A stretch of DNA of 21,474 bases from a virus: positions 1-21,474 of IMG/VR virus record IMGVR_UViG_3300025886_000188. One strand, written 5' to 3'. Below are positions 1 through 6,744 of the stretch, piece by piece (position 1 is the stretch's first letter; every line of letters starts with the position of its first letter). The translations under genes were made by a program, and so were the position numbers. The notes beneath the pieces are model-generated. The model had not been told where the DNA came from and did no database searches. It saw nothing but the letters and a program-made list of their open reading frames with translations.

Positions 1-1946
1 ATACGCATGTAGGTCTTGGGCGGAATCTTCGATGCTGGCATGTCACCATACTGCTTCATTAGTTTATCATACTCAGCCTTGTCGGACTCGGTGATCTCGA
101 ATTCTTCCTTTCGCACACGACCGAACCGATCTTTCTTCAAAAAACCACTACCACCTTTCTTTGAGTAAGCAGCACCACCCTTCTTTGAGTAAACAGCACC
201 ACCCTTCTTTGAGTAAGCACTACCACCCTTCTTTGAGTAGGAGCTACCGCCCTTCTTTGAGTAGGAGCTACCGCCCGTTACCACCTTTGATAATGAAACA
301 TTCTCTTCTACTTCTTCGTTTCGCGCACGATTAAGCGTCTTTGCCATGTTTTTTCGCGATTTGACATACTGTTTTGTAAAATCGGCATCTGACGGAATTG
401 GCTCTTTGTCTTTGATGATACGACCGAACTGATCTTTGTTTCCACGGTATTTGATACCCGCGCGAGACTTGGCAGAATTTTGATTGTGCTTCTCTGTCGC
501 TTTGGCTTTCTCTTTTGCCTGATCCACTACGCGAGCCTTTGCCGCGCGAGCGATCTTTGCTAGTCGCTCCGACTTTGCATCTTCCTTCATCGGTGTACGA
601 ACAGGCTTGCCACCCTTTGAGATGATACCCTGCATACCCTCGCCACGAATCTTTTTCAGGAATGCTTGCGCTTCATCTTGTGACATAAACTTTGTAACCT
701 TGATAGGTCCGCTTTTTCGACTTGAGTATTTGACTTCAAACTCAGGCGTTTTGCCTTCAGGGAGAGTTGACTCTTCATGAGAAACCGATTCCCCAATATT
801 GTCCGGTTGACCGGGGACAACTTTACTATAGCGGTCTGCCATTTCCTTGGTTCCCCATGCAGGCGGGGCAGTATCTCGTAATCTTTTCATTGGTTTTCTC
901 CTTATAACTTTTTGTTGATCGGATTCCCATATATCAACATCTAATTTTAATCGTGAATGTCCGCCAGCAATAAATGAATTAACACGATCAAACGCATATT
1001 GATGTGCCGTCCTATTTCCATATATTGGACTGGACGCTAGGCCTCTTAAAAATACTTCTAATAACGACGAGTAAGGAAGGCGACTTTTATCAGCCTTCCT
1101 CAACAATGCATCGCGATGATCTTCAGTCATAAGAAAATCGTCATGCAACAACAATAAAAACCGACGATACAAAAGATCATCTGCCATAATATATTCCAAT
1201 GTTTTGTCTGTCACGTCAAAGATATGCTTCCTTAGTTCTTGATTGGTGCCAGACTTATTCATATCTTTGAATGATCTTTGAGTAATTGGAATATCTCGGG
1301 TCTTTACTAGACCAAAGCGAAGCATGGTATTAAACTTTCTGCCGACAATACTCTTATCAGTAATATCATGCAATTCATTCATAATACCACAAAACTCTTC
1401 ATTAATCTTCATACCACGACGAATAGCATTATAAAGTTCTTTCGGGTTCTTCATTGGAGAACCCTTCTTGAACTCTTTATAATTACCATCAACTGCAAAC
1501 TTCCGCATCTTGGATGCAGACATTCCTGTCACATCTTCGGCATCAGGATCTCGTTCCCCGGCTGAGATGATCTCTATTTCATCAAAATTATATTCTTTAC
1601 CATTATATTGATTAAGTAGCCTCTTAAACTCTTGGGCTCTGTCGGAACCCACAACAAGAGACACCTCTTGATACCTCTTGTCAAGAAATTTCATAACATC
1701 AAGAACGGTCTTGATACTCGGAGAAGCATTAATGTTCTTTGAATGTGTAGGAAAGGACTGCTTGAGAAACTTGACCTTCGTGCGGAAGGTGAGTGGATTC
1801 TTCTTGGGGTCATTGGATTTAGATGCAAATATAGCATATTCCGCTTTTCGCGACTTTGCTTCTTTTGCAACGCGGTCCATGACGACCTTATGTCCTGTCG
1901 TGGGAGGATTGAATCTTCCCCACGCAAATACAATTTTTCTTTTCAT
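1..1946 (-). CDS. (H/T)xGH nucleotidyltransferase with long Lys/Gly/Ser-rich C-terminal tail (3' end beyond window)
   Basis: The reading frame is open from ATG 1946 to the window edge (648 codons, no stop). Residues 1-150 are a cytidylyltransferase/NMN-adenylyltransferase-like domain. It shows GRFNPPTTGH at 10-19 (the (H/T)xGH nucleotide-binding signature, T-x-G-H form as in CoaD), VVGSDR in the middle and GMSASKMR at 141-148, equivalent to the ISxTxxR motif. Such enzymes transfer a nucleotide from NTP with release of pyrophosphate; the substrate (NMN, a sugar phosphate or other) cannot be read from the sequence. Residues about 180-350 look helical and are unassigned. From residue 353 the chain becomes low-complexity and Lys-rich, with two FGR motifs (KDQFGRIIK and KDRFGRVRK) flanking six eight-residue repeats. 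An AAGGG Shine-Dalgarno (SD) precedes 1946. A second good start inside the frame, at 890, suggests either an old fusion of two genes or a separate C-terminal product. It is the last visible gene of the late block. Confidence 0.8.
   Translation of the reverse strand, partial: MKRKIVFAWGRFNPPTTGHKVVMDRVAKEAKSRKAEYAIFASKSNDPKKNPLTFRTKVKFLKQSFPTHSKNINASPSIKTVLDVMKFLDKRYQEVSLVVGSDRAQEFKRLLNQYNGKEYNFDEIEIISAGERDPDAEDVTGMSASKMRKFAVDGNYKEFKKGSPMKNPKELYNAIRRGMKINEEFCGIMNELHDITDKSIVGRKFNTMLRFGLVKTRDIPITQRSFKDMNKSGTNQELRKHIFDVTDKTLEYIMADDLLYRRFLLLLHDDFLMTEDHRDALLRKADKSRLPYSSLLEVFLRGLASSPIYGNRTAHQYAFDRVNSFIAGGHSRLKLDVDIWESDQQKVIRRKPMKRLRDTAPPAWGTKEMADRYSKVVPGQPDNIGESVSHEESTLPEGKTPEFEVKYSSRKSGPIKVTKFMSQDEAQAFLKKIRGEGMQGIISKGGKPVRTPMKEDAKSERLAKIARAAKARVVDQAKEKAKATEKHNQNSAKSRAGIKYRGNKDQFGRIIKDKEPIPSDADFTKQYVKSRKNMAKTLNRARNEEVEENVSLSKVVTGGSSYSKKGGSSYSKKGGSAYSKKGGAVYSKKGGAAYSKKGGSGFLKKDRFGRVRKEEFEITESDKAEYDKLMKQYGDMPASKIPPKTYMR
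132..275 (-). repeat. Six tandem 24-bp in-frame repeats encoding GGSxYSKK
   Basis: Read on the minus strand from 275 downward, the units are GGSSYSKK, GGSSYSKK, GGSAYSKK, GGAVYSKK, GGAAYSKK and the diverged GGSGFLKK. Each is exactly 24 bases, with no spacer and no frame break. They lie at residues 558-605 of the surrounding gene. The first two units are identical at the protein level and the last is the most altered, as expected of growth by slippage or unequal exchange. The product is a flexible, positively charged segment with one aromatic residue per unit. Confidence 0.95.
888..903 (-). promoter_or_regulatory. Internal ribosome binding site and start codon
   Basis: Inside the long frame, AAGGAG (903-898) stands seven bases before an in-frame ATG (890-888). 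This is a better site than that of the full-length start. It marks the exact point where the folded nucleotidyltransferase part ends and the Lys-rich tail begins (MKRLRDTAPPAWG...). It may permit separate synthesis of the tail protein, at least 296 residues within the window. Confidence 0.6.
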
Positions 1947-1984
1947 AGCAGGTTTCCCTTAGCCTAACTGCTGTAACATACTAT

Positions 1985-2332
1985 TCAGCTTTTTGGAGCA
2001 GATGACTTCATCTGCTTAAATCTTTCGGCTTCCTTCTTCTTGATCTTTGGCAGTATCTTGACTGCCAACTTATTGATCTTTGCCTTGTGCTTTTGTAATC
2101 TCTTCTCGATTGACATCAACATTTGCTTAGATTCAATCTCACCCTTGGTCTTTCCGGCTGTCATCTTCTTGAATACAATAGCTCTTGCTGCCTTCTGGGC
2201 TCGTTTTTTTAAAGATTTGGCATCAGCAAACTTAGAAAGTTTTCGCTTGCGAGCGCGTGCAATGACGTTAGCTTTTCGCTTCATCATCTGCCCTTGCTTT
2301 CGGCGTCTTTGCATTGACCAAACTTCGTTCAT
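1985..2332 (-). CDS. Very basic 115-residue protein, probably nucleic-acid binding
   Basis: No enzyme motif is visible. About a third of the residues are Lys or Arg (39 of 115) against 7 Asp/Glu. Basic clusters such as QRRRKQ, ARARKRK and KIKKKEAER are spread over the length, and it is probably helical. The charge suggests binding to DNA, RNA or a polyanion, for example packaged DNA, but this is inference. I start it at ATG 2332 because GGAG lies six bases upstream; a longer frame begins at TTG 2344 and would contain that SD inside the gene. It sits between the ligase-like gene (stop at 2356) and the nucleotidyltransferase (start 1946, 38 bases on), all in the late transcription unit. Similar small Lys/Arg-rich proteins seem common beside these two genes in marine T4-like phages, from memory and unchecked. 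Confidence 0.75.
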   Translation of the reverse strand: MNEVWSMQRRRKQGQMMKRKANVIARARKRKLSKFADAKSLKKRAQKAARAIVFKKMTAGKTKGEIESKQMLMSIEKRLQKHKAKINKLAVKILPKIKKKEAERFKQMKSSAPKS

Positions 2333-2355
2333 TTTATTCTCCAAATATATTATAT

Positions 2356-3600
2356 TTAGGAATCCCAGTTTTTGATAGCAGTGAAATTCTGGTGTGAAAA
2401 CTCAAGACGATCAACTAATTTGATTGTCTTTCCGTCACGATCCACTGCAACAAATCCCTCGTCCCCTGTGACTCTGTATCCTGTATTAGTTTTTACAAAT
2501 GTTCTATACTGATTTGCACCACTTCCGAGCTTTTCCACAATCACATTCTTTGCATTGACTACATGCGTCTGATACTCTGCAAACGCAATCAACGTAGGTT
2601 TAACTTTTCGATATACTTTGAGATGCTCTTGTTTTGTTCGTTCTTTGGCATCCTTCGTTTTCTGCATTTTTAGACCAGCAATATGAGTATCCCACCACTG
2701 AGTAAAATAATTATAATACTCAACGGCATGTTTGCGAGGATTAGTAATTGCCTCTCCTGCACGAACCTTCGTGTTGCAATAGGTCTTATAGGAAGAACCC
2801 ACCGCAGCCGAAGGAATCTTATTCTGCATATCAATAAACAAATCTAAATCTTTTGACTTAACCTTTCGGAATGCCTTACCAGCTCGCGAAAGATGGCGAT
2901 TAAGTTCTTTGATTTCCTTGGGGGTGAATAACACGTTACCCGAAAGATCATGATAGTAGGCGTCGTCGTACCACACACTCTTTGTTTTTTTCATGCCCGC
3001 AATGTTTACACCAATAGATGCAGACATATCAGGAAGAGTATCACCAGTATATGTTGTGTGCCACACGACACCAATCTTTGATGCTTTAATTTGCTTGGCA
3101 AGTGCTGATGTCGTATCTACTGCATAGACGATTGTATTGGGTTGAAATGTAACATAGTTCACACCATCAATCGTTTCATCAGAAAGGTCACTCTTAGTGA
3201 ACATCATGTCACCCTGAATGACTCCATTGATTCCCAGCTTGGAAAGTTCCTTGAGAGCAATCTTTAACTTATCTGCAAGGCCTCCAGAATAACCATACTT
3301 CTTTAGATCGGCATTCGACTTGACCAACTTGGCATTCTTGGCAAACACGCCTTTGGTGCCTACGAAAAACTTTCCATCTTCTGGATCGGTTCCTGCGAAG
3401 ATTGCAGGTGCGCCATCCCACTTTACATGTAGATCAACCTTCTTCGTTGACTTGCCGGAAAGCATGTCCCGAATAGAACGAAGGAAGTTGATGCCAGAGC
3501 GCATACCATCAATACCATAAAAGAATACAAGATCCTCAAGATGTTCAAGGTGCAAGTTCTTGGTTGCGTCTTCTGTCAAAAATTGATTAAATGATTGCAT
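2356..3600 (-). CDS. Ligase-like covalent nucleotidyltransferase with capsid-targeting N-terminus (DUF6267-like)
   Basis: The 414-residue protein carries a plausible set of polynucleotide-ligase motifs in order. These are motif I KWDG (K60 as the candidate AMP-accepting lysine), GTKG near 81-84, motif III-like VIQGD at 127-131, IIIa-like IVYAVD at 157-162, motif IV EGFV at 381-384 and motif V IKLV at 393-396. A helical stretch of roughly 150 residues rich in Lys separates III from IV, longer than in typical ligases. The first ten residues, MQSFNQFLTE, match the capsid-targeting peptide of T4 internal proteins (MKTYQEFIAE), which the gp21 protease cuts after [L/I]-x-E. So the protein may ride inside the head and be trimmed to start at D11. 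The start is three bases after the preceding stop and the SD is weak (AAGGA, 16 bases away), so translation may be coupled. I recall this family as DUF6267, unchecked; the ligase role is inferred from motifs. Confidence 0.8.
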   Translation of the reverse strand: MQSFNQFLTEDATKNLHLEHLEDLVFFYGIDGMRSGINFLRSIRDMLSGKSTKKVDLHVKWDGAPAIFAGTDPEDGKFFVGTKGVFAKNAKLVKSNADLKKYGYSGGLADKLKIALKELSKLGINGVIQGDMMFTKSDLSDETIDGVNYVTFQPNTIVYAVDTTSALAKQIKASKIGVVWHTTYTGDTLPDMSASIGVNIAGMKKTKSVWYDDAYYHDLSGNVLFTPKEIKELNRHLSRAGKAFRKVKSKDLDLFIDMQNKIPSAAVGSSYKTYCNTKVRAGEAITNPRKHAVEYYNYFTQWWDTHIAGLKMQKTKDAKERTKQEHLKVYRKVKPTLIAFAEYQTHVVNAKNVIVEKLGSGANQYRTFVKTNTGYRVTGDEGFVAVDRDGKTIKLVDRLEFSHQNFTAIKNWDS

Positions 3601-3603
3601 GAT

Positions 3604-4701
3604 TTATATTTTAAGATCCTTTGCTGTTGACACCAATGCTTCCGGTGCAATCAAAACTCTAACCTTACTGTAAACCTCGCCATCAACAGTAAATTTTCTA
3701 TCACTTGTATATCTAGCAATAATATGAGGAACATATCCGGCGGTCTTGAAGTGATCTAGCTCACCATTAAGTTCTACGCCTTCTGTAAATTTTAATTCAA
3801 ATATCAACCCACAATCACTTAATGATGCAACCCGCCTTCCCGAATACTCTTCTAACGAGGGGGTTCCTTGTGCAATAAAATTCACATTTTCTCTAGATGG
3901 AGTAAATCTACCTTCTTTATATTCTGGACCATATATTGCCAGATTCATCAATTTCTTTCCTTCTTTAGTCCAAGGAATTTTTACTTTATATCGTTGTTTC
4001 GGAGGTGTTGTAATATCATCCAACACATTCACAAAAGCTCTCATAGATTTTTGAACTAATATATGCTCGTGTATCGCTTGCCCCGCTCCCGGAGTTGTTC
4101 CTCCATATTGCTGATAAGCTCTTGCCCCACCAGCATCTTTATGCGATATTTGACAAACTTCATTTCCTTTAGAATCTACAATGGCAAAATCAGATTTTGG
4201 TGTTCCCGGTATTGTTCTAGCACCAACACAATCTTTATAAATTTGGGCTGCTGGACCACGCCCGCCATGCTTTCTTAATACAATACAAATACCCTGCCCA
4301 CTATATTCTTTAACTCTTTTTTTAATTGCTTGGTCCAAATCACGGAGAGCAATATCTTCTTTTTCTGTTGTGCTTTTGGCACCACCCTTTTGTGGCTTTT
4401 TAATTCTATTAATAGGAATCCATCCTTTAACTTGCCCAACCTGAACATTTGCACATATTGTACTAGGATTTCTTGGTTTAGACCTCGGAATAACTTTTGA
4501 TTTATTTCCTAATAATTTAATACGAGTTCCTGCCTTTTGGACTGTAGTTAAAGAAGTTCCCGTAGCATCCTTATACAAAGCAGTATCTTTATCTACTACC
4601 ATATTACTTTCAAATGTCTTCCAATCTTTCTTCTTTTCCACATAAAAATCCCAAGAATATTTAGTCTTGTCTCTACTTGCCTTGGTTCCCATATGTGCCA
4701 T
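3604..4701 (-). CDS. Protein with SH3-like region and possible PD-(D/E)XK nuclease core
   Basis: A 365-residue protein, first gene of the late unit. Residues about 38-102 (TALYKDATG ... GWIPINRIKKP) look like a bacterial SH3-type beta barrel, often a binding domain. Residues 115-225 hold a pattern typical of restriction-endonuclease folds: a helix, then KSDFAIVD with D171, a turn, then VCQISHKD with Q184 and K188, followed by ARAYQQYGG. A D-x(12)-Q-x(3)-K arrangement fits a variant PD-(D/E)XK active site, with Q in place of the acidic residue. The C-terminal 140 residues are unassigned. ATG 4701 has an AGGAGA SD, and a T4-type late promoter lies about 30 bases further up. Expression with head and tail genes, and the binding-plus-nuclease layout, suggest a virion or packaging function, but that is inference. 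Confidence 0.7.
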   Translation of the reverse strand: MAHMGTKASRDKTKYSWDFYVEKKKDWKTFESNMVVDKDTALYKDATGTSLTTVQKAGTRIKLLGNKSKVIPRSKPRNPSTICANVQVGQVKGWIPINRIKKPQKGGAKSTTEKEDIALRDLDQAIKKRVKEYSGQGICIVLRKHGGRGPAAQIYKDCVGARTIPGTPKSDFAIVDSKGNEVCQISHKDAGGARAYQQYGGTTPGAGQAIHEHILVQKSMRAFVNVLDDITTPPKQRYKVKIPWTKEGKKLMNLAIYGPEYKEGRFTPSRENVNFIAQGTPSLEEYSGRRVASLSDCGLIFELKFTEGVELNGELDHFKTAGYVPHIIARYTSDRKFTVDGEVYSKVRVLIAPEALVSTAKDLKI

Positions 4702-4731
4702 TGCCCATCTCCTCTTAAAACAATACTATAT

Positions 4732-4739
4732 TATTTATA
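4732..4739 (-). promoter_or_regulatory. T4-type late promoter, TATAAATA
   Basis: The minus strand reads TATAAATA, the exact T4 late-promoter -10 consensus recognised by RNA polymerase carrying the phage sigma gp55 and the clamp co-activator. It lies about 30 bases before the ATG at 4701 and just after a terminator, so it should switch on the four genes from 4701 to 1 late in infection. The clamp (gp45) that T4 late promoters need is encoded in this same window. Confidence 0.75.
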
Positions 4740-4759
4740 AGAGGCAAGGGTTTCCTGCA

Positions 4760-4795
4760 AATAAAAACCCAGAGGGATTTAATGCCCTCTGGGTT
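4760..4795 (-). terminator. Rho-independent terminator closing the replication operon
   Basis: A perfect 11-bp stem (AACCCAGAGGG with CCCTCTGGGTT, 4766-4795) with an eight-base loop is followed on the minus strand by TTTTTAT. It lies 27 bases after the stop of the small membrane protein gene and separates the early/middle genes from the late unit. Confidence 0.9.
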
Positions 4796-4821
4796 CCTAT
4801 TCAAATATTAAAATGCAATGC

Positions 4822-5010
4822 TCAGATAGAAGGATCGTTGGAAGACTTTCCTACGTTCGCGCCCAGCATGTTAATTAAATTCAAAATAAAATCCATTGCC
4901 TTGTTGTCGGACTCATTAGGCGTCATCGTGGCAACCAGACTGGCAACGCCAACCAACTGAACAATGATTTCTATAATCCCACTAAGACCATCTCCTGTTA
5001 AAAAATCCAT
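4822..5010 (-). CDS. Small membrane protein, holin-like
   Basis: A 62-residue protein with one clear hydrophobic span (residues about 11-30, SGIIEIIVQLVGVASLVATM). A charged turn (NESDNK) and an amphipathic second half (MDFILNLINMLGANVG) follow. The ATG has a strong SD (AAGGAG). Size and layout fit phage holins or other inner-membrane peptides, but holins share little sequence and no function is proven. It is the last gene before the terminator and shares the transcription direction with the amidase about 6 kb upstream, which would give the phage an amidase and holin in one unit. It could equally be an unrelated small membrane protein of the kind common in marine phages. Confidence 0.7.
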   Translation of the reverse strand: MDFLTGDGLSGIIEIIVQLVGVASLVATMTPNESDNKAMDFILNLINMLGANVGKSSNDPSI

Positions 5011-5032
5011 ATATCATCTCCTTATAGTAAAT

Positions 5033-5064
5033 GTGTTTGATCAAAAACACTATACTGTATTTAG
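5033..5064 (-). promoter_or_regulatory. Possible promoter/operator region before the holin-like gene
   Basis: The short gap after the helicase stop holds an inverted repeat (GTGTTT-GATCAA-AAACAC, 5033-5050) with GATC at its centre. Upstream on the minus strand are CTAAATAC (5064-5057), six of eight matches to the late consensus, and TATAGT (5054-5049). Either could give the membrane protein timed expression separate from the replication genes. The evidence is weak. Confidence 0.3.
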
Positions 5065-6428
5065 TTCACGATGAAGTCAGAAAACCCACCACTAGACCCA
5101 CGGGAAGAACTAATAGCATTATCCTGCATTAATCCATCCTGTGCATCATCTTCGCAATCAAACAAACGCATCTTTGAACGATCTACTCCAATAACAAACC
5201 TCCGATTTCTCGTCATATCCGAATAACGATTCTTCAACTGTTTCACCATGATCTGATTCAACTCATCTAACTCATCTGTGCGAATCAAAGCAAGAAAAAG
5301 ATCCGCCGTCGCAGGAAGACCAAAACTCTCTGCCACGTTTTCCATTGAAACATCACTACTACCCGCTCCAGAACGATTGATCTGAGTAGCAGTAACGATG
5401 GGAACAACGAGTTCAACAGCCAGTCCACGAAGTTCTTCTGCGATACTTTTAATTTTCTCATAGCTATTTACACTCGCTCCCTTATATATCATAGACTGAC
5501 AAAGATTGATATAGTCAATGAATATAATACTAGGGACAAACTTTCGTTTCATTGCAAGTTCCTTCACCAAGTGACGAAAATGCCCTGCCCCAGCCTGAAC
5601 TGTTGGATACTCTTTGACAATCAAATTCCCAGTAGCCTTATGCCGAATGTCAGCTATCTTCTTATCATACGACTGCTTAGGCAAGCTCTTCAAGTCTGAT
5701 ATTGACACATTCATCAGATTAGCATCAATTCTCTCAGAGATTTTTTCTTCTGCCATTTCCATAGTAATATAGAGAACATTGTGCCCGGTTGTCATGGCAC
5801 TTGCCGCCATATGACACATTGCCAATGTTTTACCAGCTCCGGGTGCTGCCATCAAAACATTCAGTGTTTTGTTAGTTAAGCCGCCTTCTGTAATGTCATT
5901 AAGCAACGTCAAATCAAATGGAATGTGTTCCTCTTTACGATTATAATAAGCAAACCGTTCATCAGAGTCTTCAATATAATTGTGCCCAATATGTGAATCG
6001 AATGATACCGAAAGAGCTTCTGTCAAAAGATTCGGAATAGATCCCTTATCCTTCTTAGTCTTCCCTTCCAGAATTTCAATCGACTCCATGATTGAATTAT
6101 AGATTGCCTTGTCTTGACAAAACTTCTCAGTCGTATCAATCAACCACTTTTCATCATGATCCGAATCTGCCTTGGCAATCTCATTAATCAAGTCAACAAC
6201 AGAATCAAAATCTTTTCCGACATCATCCTTCTCATTAATTTCAATTATCAAAGCATCCGATGTGGGGTTACTATTATACTTATTAACATAATCCACAATA
6301 GATTCAAAAACAACCCGATCTGCATTGTTGTGGAAATATTCACCCTTGAGGAACGGAATTGTCGATTTTATAAAAGACTCGTCTTTCAAAAGACTCGTCA
6401 AGATCACCTTCTCCGTCCGTACTGTCAT
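5061..6428 (-). CDS. 41: Replicative DNA helicase, DnaB family (T4 gp41)
   Basis: This is the hexameric 5'-3' helicase that unwinds the fork ahead of gp43 and, in T4, works with the gp61 primase. The product has 455 residues (T4 gp41: 475). It shows the RecA-type core with Walker A APGAGKT at residues 195-201, LYITMEM just after, Walker B IIFIDY at 301-306, and VTATQINRSG for the polar motif-3 segment. The N-terminal part (VILTSLL...FIKSTIPFLKGEYF) follows the T4 gp41 pattern. The longest frame begins at TTG 6434; I choose ATG 6428, which has GAGGG six bases upstream. The gene overlaps the 134-residue gene by 89 bases in another frame. The C-terminus is Ser/Gly-rich and ends FSDFIVN. Confidence 0.97.
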   Translation of the reverse strand: MTVRTEKVILTSLLKDESFIKSTIPFLKGEYFHNNADRVVFESIVDYVNKYNSNPTSDALIIEINEKDDVGKDFDSVVDLINEIAKADSDHDEKWLIDTTEKFCQDKAIYNSIMESIEILEGKTKKDKGSIPNLLTEALSVSFDSHIGHNYIEDSDERFAYYNRKEEHIPFDLTLLNDITEGGLTNKTLNVLMAAPGAGKTLAMCHMAASAMTTGHNVLYITMEMAEEKISERIDANLMNVSISDLKSLPKQSYDKKIADIRHKATGNLIVKEYPTVQAGAGHFRHLVKELAMKRKFVPSIIFIDYINLCQSMIYKGASVNSYEKIKSIAEELRGLAVELVVPIVTATQINRSGAGSSDVSMENVAESFGLPATADLFLALIRTDELDELNQIMVKQLKNRYSDMTRNRRFVIGVDRSKMRLFDCEDDAQDGLMQDNAISSSRGSSGGFSDFIVN

Positions 6429-6744
6429 AATCAACCCTCACATCTTTTTTTGCATCCTTTTGAACAATGTCCATAAGAATACCAACTAATAACTGATCAA
6501 AACTTTCTTTCATATCATCAGGATATTGGACATCCCGAATCTCTTCTGGAATATCAATCACCTCAAAATGATACTCTACCGAAGGCGGATCATCTTCATT
6601 TTCTGCCCGCTTAAATTTAAAGTCTCCATATTTATAAAGAAGACCGACAAAAGGACCAGTCGTAATTTTAACCACACCCTCTTCGGCATTCGATGGATTC
6701 GGAACCAATTCATAATAATCTGAAATATCATCCTTCTCCCACAT
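6340..6744 (-). CDS. Conserved hypothetical protein between uvsX and 41
   Basis: A 134-residue, acidic protein with no catalytic motif that I recognise. It has a beta-rich opening (VVKITTGPFVGLLYKYGDFKF, then VEYHFEVIDIP) and an acidic second half (DDMKESFDQLLVGILMDIV). A small gene at this place seems usual in marine T4-like phages, from memory. The start ATG 6744 is set by GAGGAGG six bases upstream; the upstream ATG at 6759 lies deeper in uvsX. It overlaps the end of uvsX by 17 bases and runs 89 bases into gene 41. Its last residues (LDESFERRVFYKIDNSVPQG) are encoded by a short direct repeat that also encodes the helicase N-terminus. A link to recombination or helicase loading is only a guess from position. 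Confidence 0.75.
   Translation of the reverse strand: MWEKDDISDYYELVPNPSNAEEGVVKITTGPFVGLLYKYGDFKFKRAENEDDPPSVEYHFEVIDIPEEIRDVQYPDDMKESFDQLLVGILMDIVQKDAKKDVRVDYDSTDGEGDLDESFERRVFYKIDNSVPQG
6372..6399. repeat. 12-bp direct repeat, 16-base period, in the 134-aa/41 overlap
   Basis: The plus-strand sequence AAAAGACTCGTC occurs at 6372-6383 and again at 6388-6399. Since 16 is one more than a multiple of three, the same bases are read in both frames. As a result DESF appears in both the upstream protein's tail and the helicase's N-terminus. Confidence 0.9.

Noticed and set aside
132-275. Regular repeats resembling a CRISPR array
   Set aside because: Units are contiguous 24-bp copies with no spacers, and they stay in one coding frame.
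3601-3608. TATAAATC on the minus strand, seven of eight matches to the late promoter
   Set aside because: It overlaps the stop/start junction of two genes, so RNA would begin inside the downstream gene without a leader.
4063-4278. Plus-strand open frames such as this and about twenty others
   Set aside because: They mirror well-supported minus-strand genes, show no protein-like pattern and have no ribosome sites.
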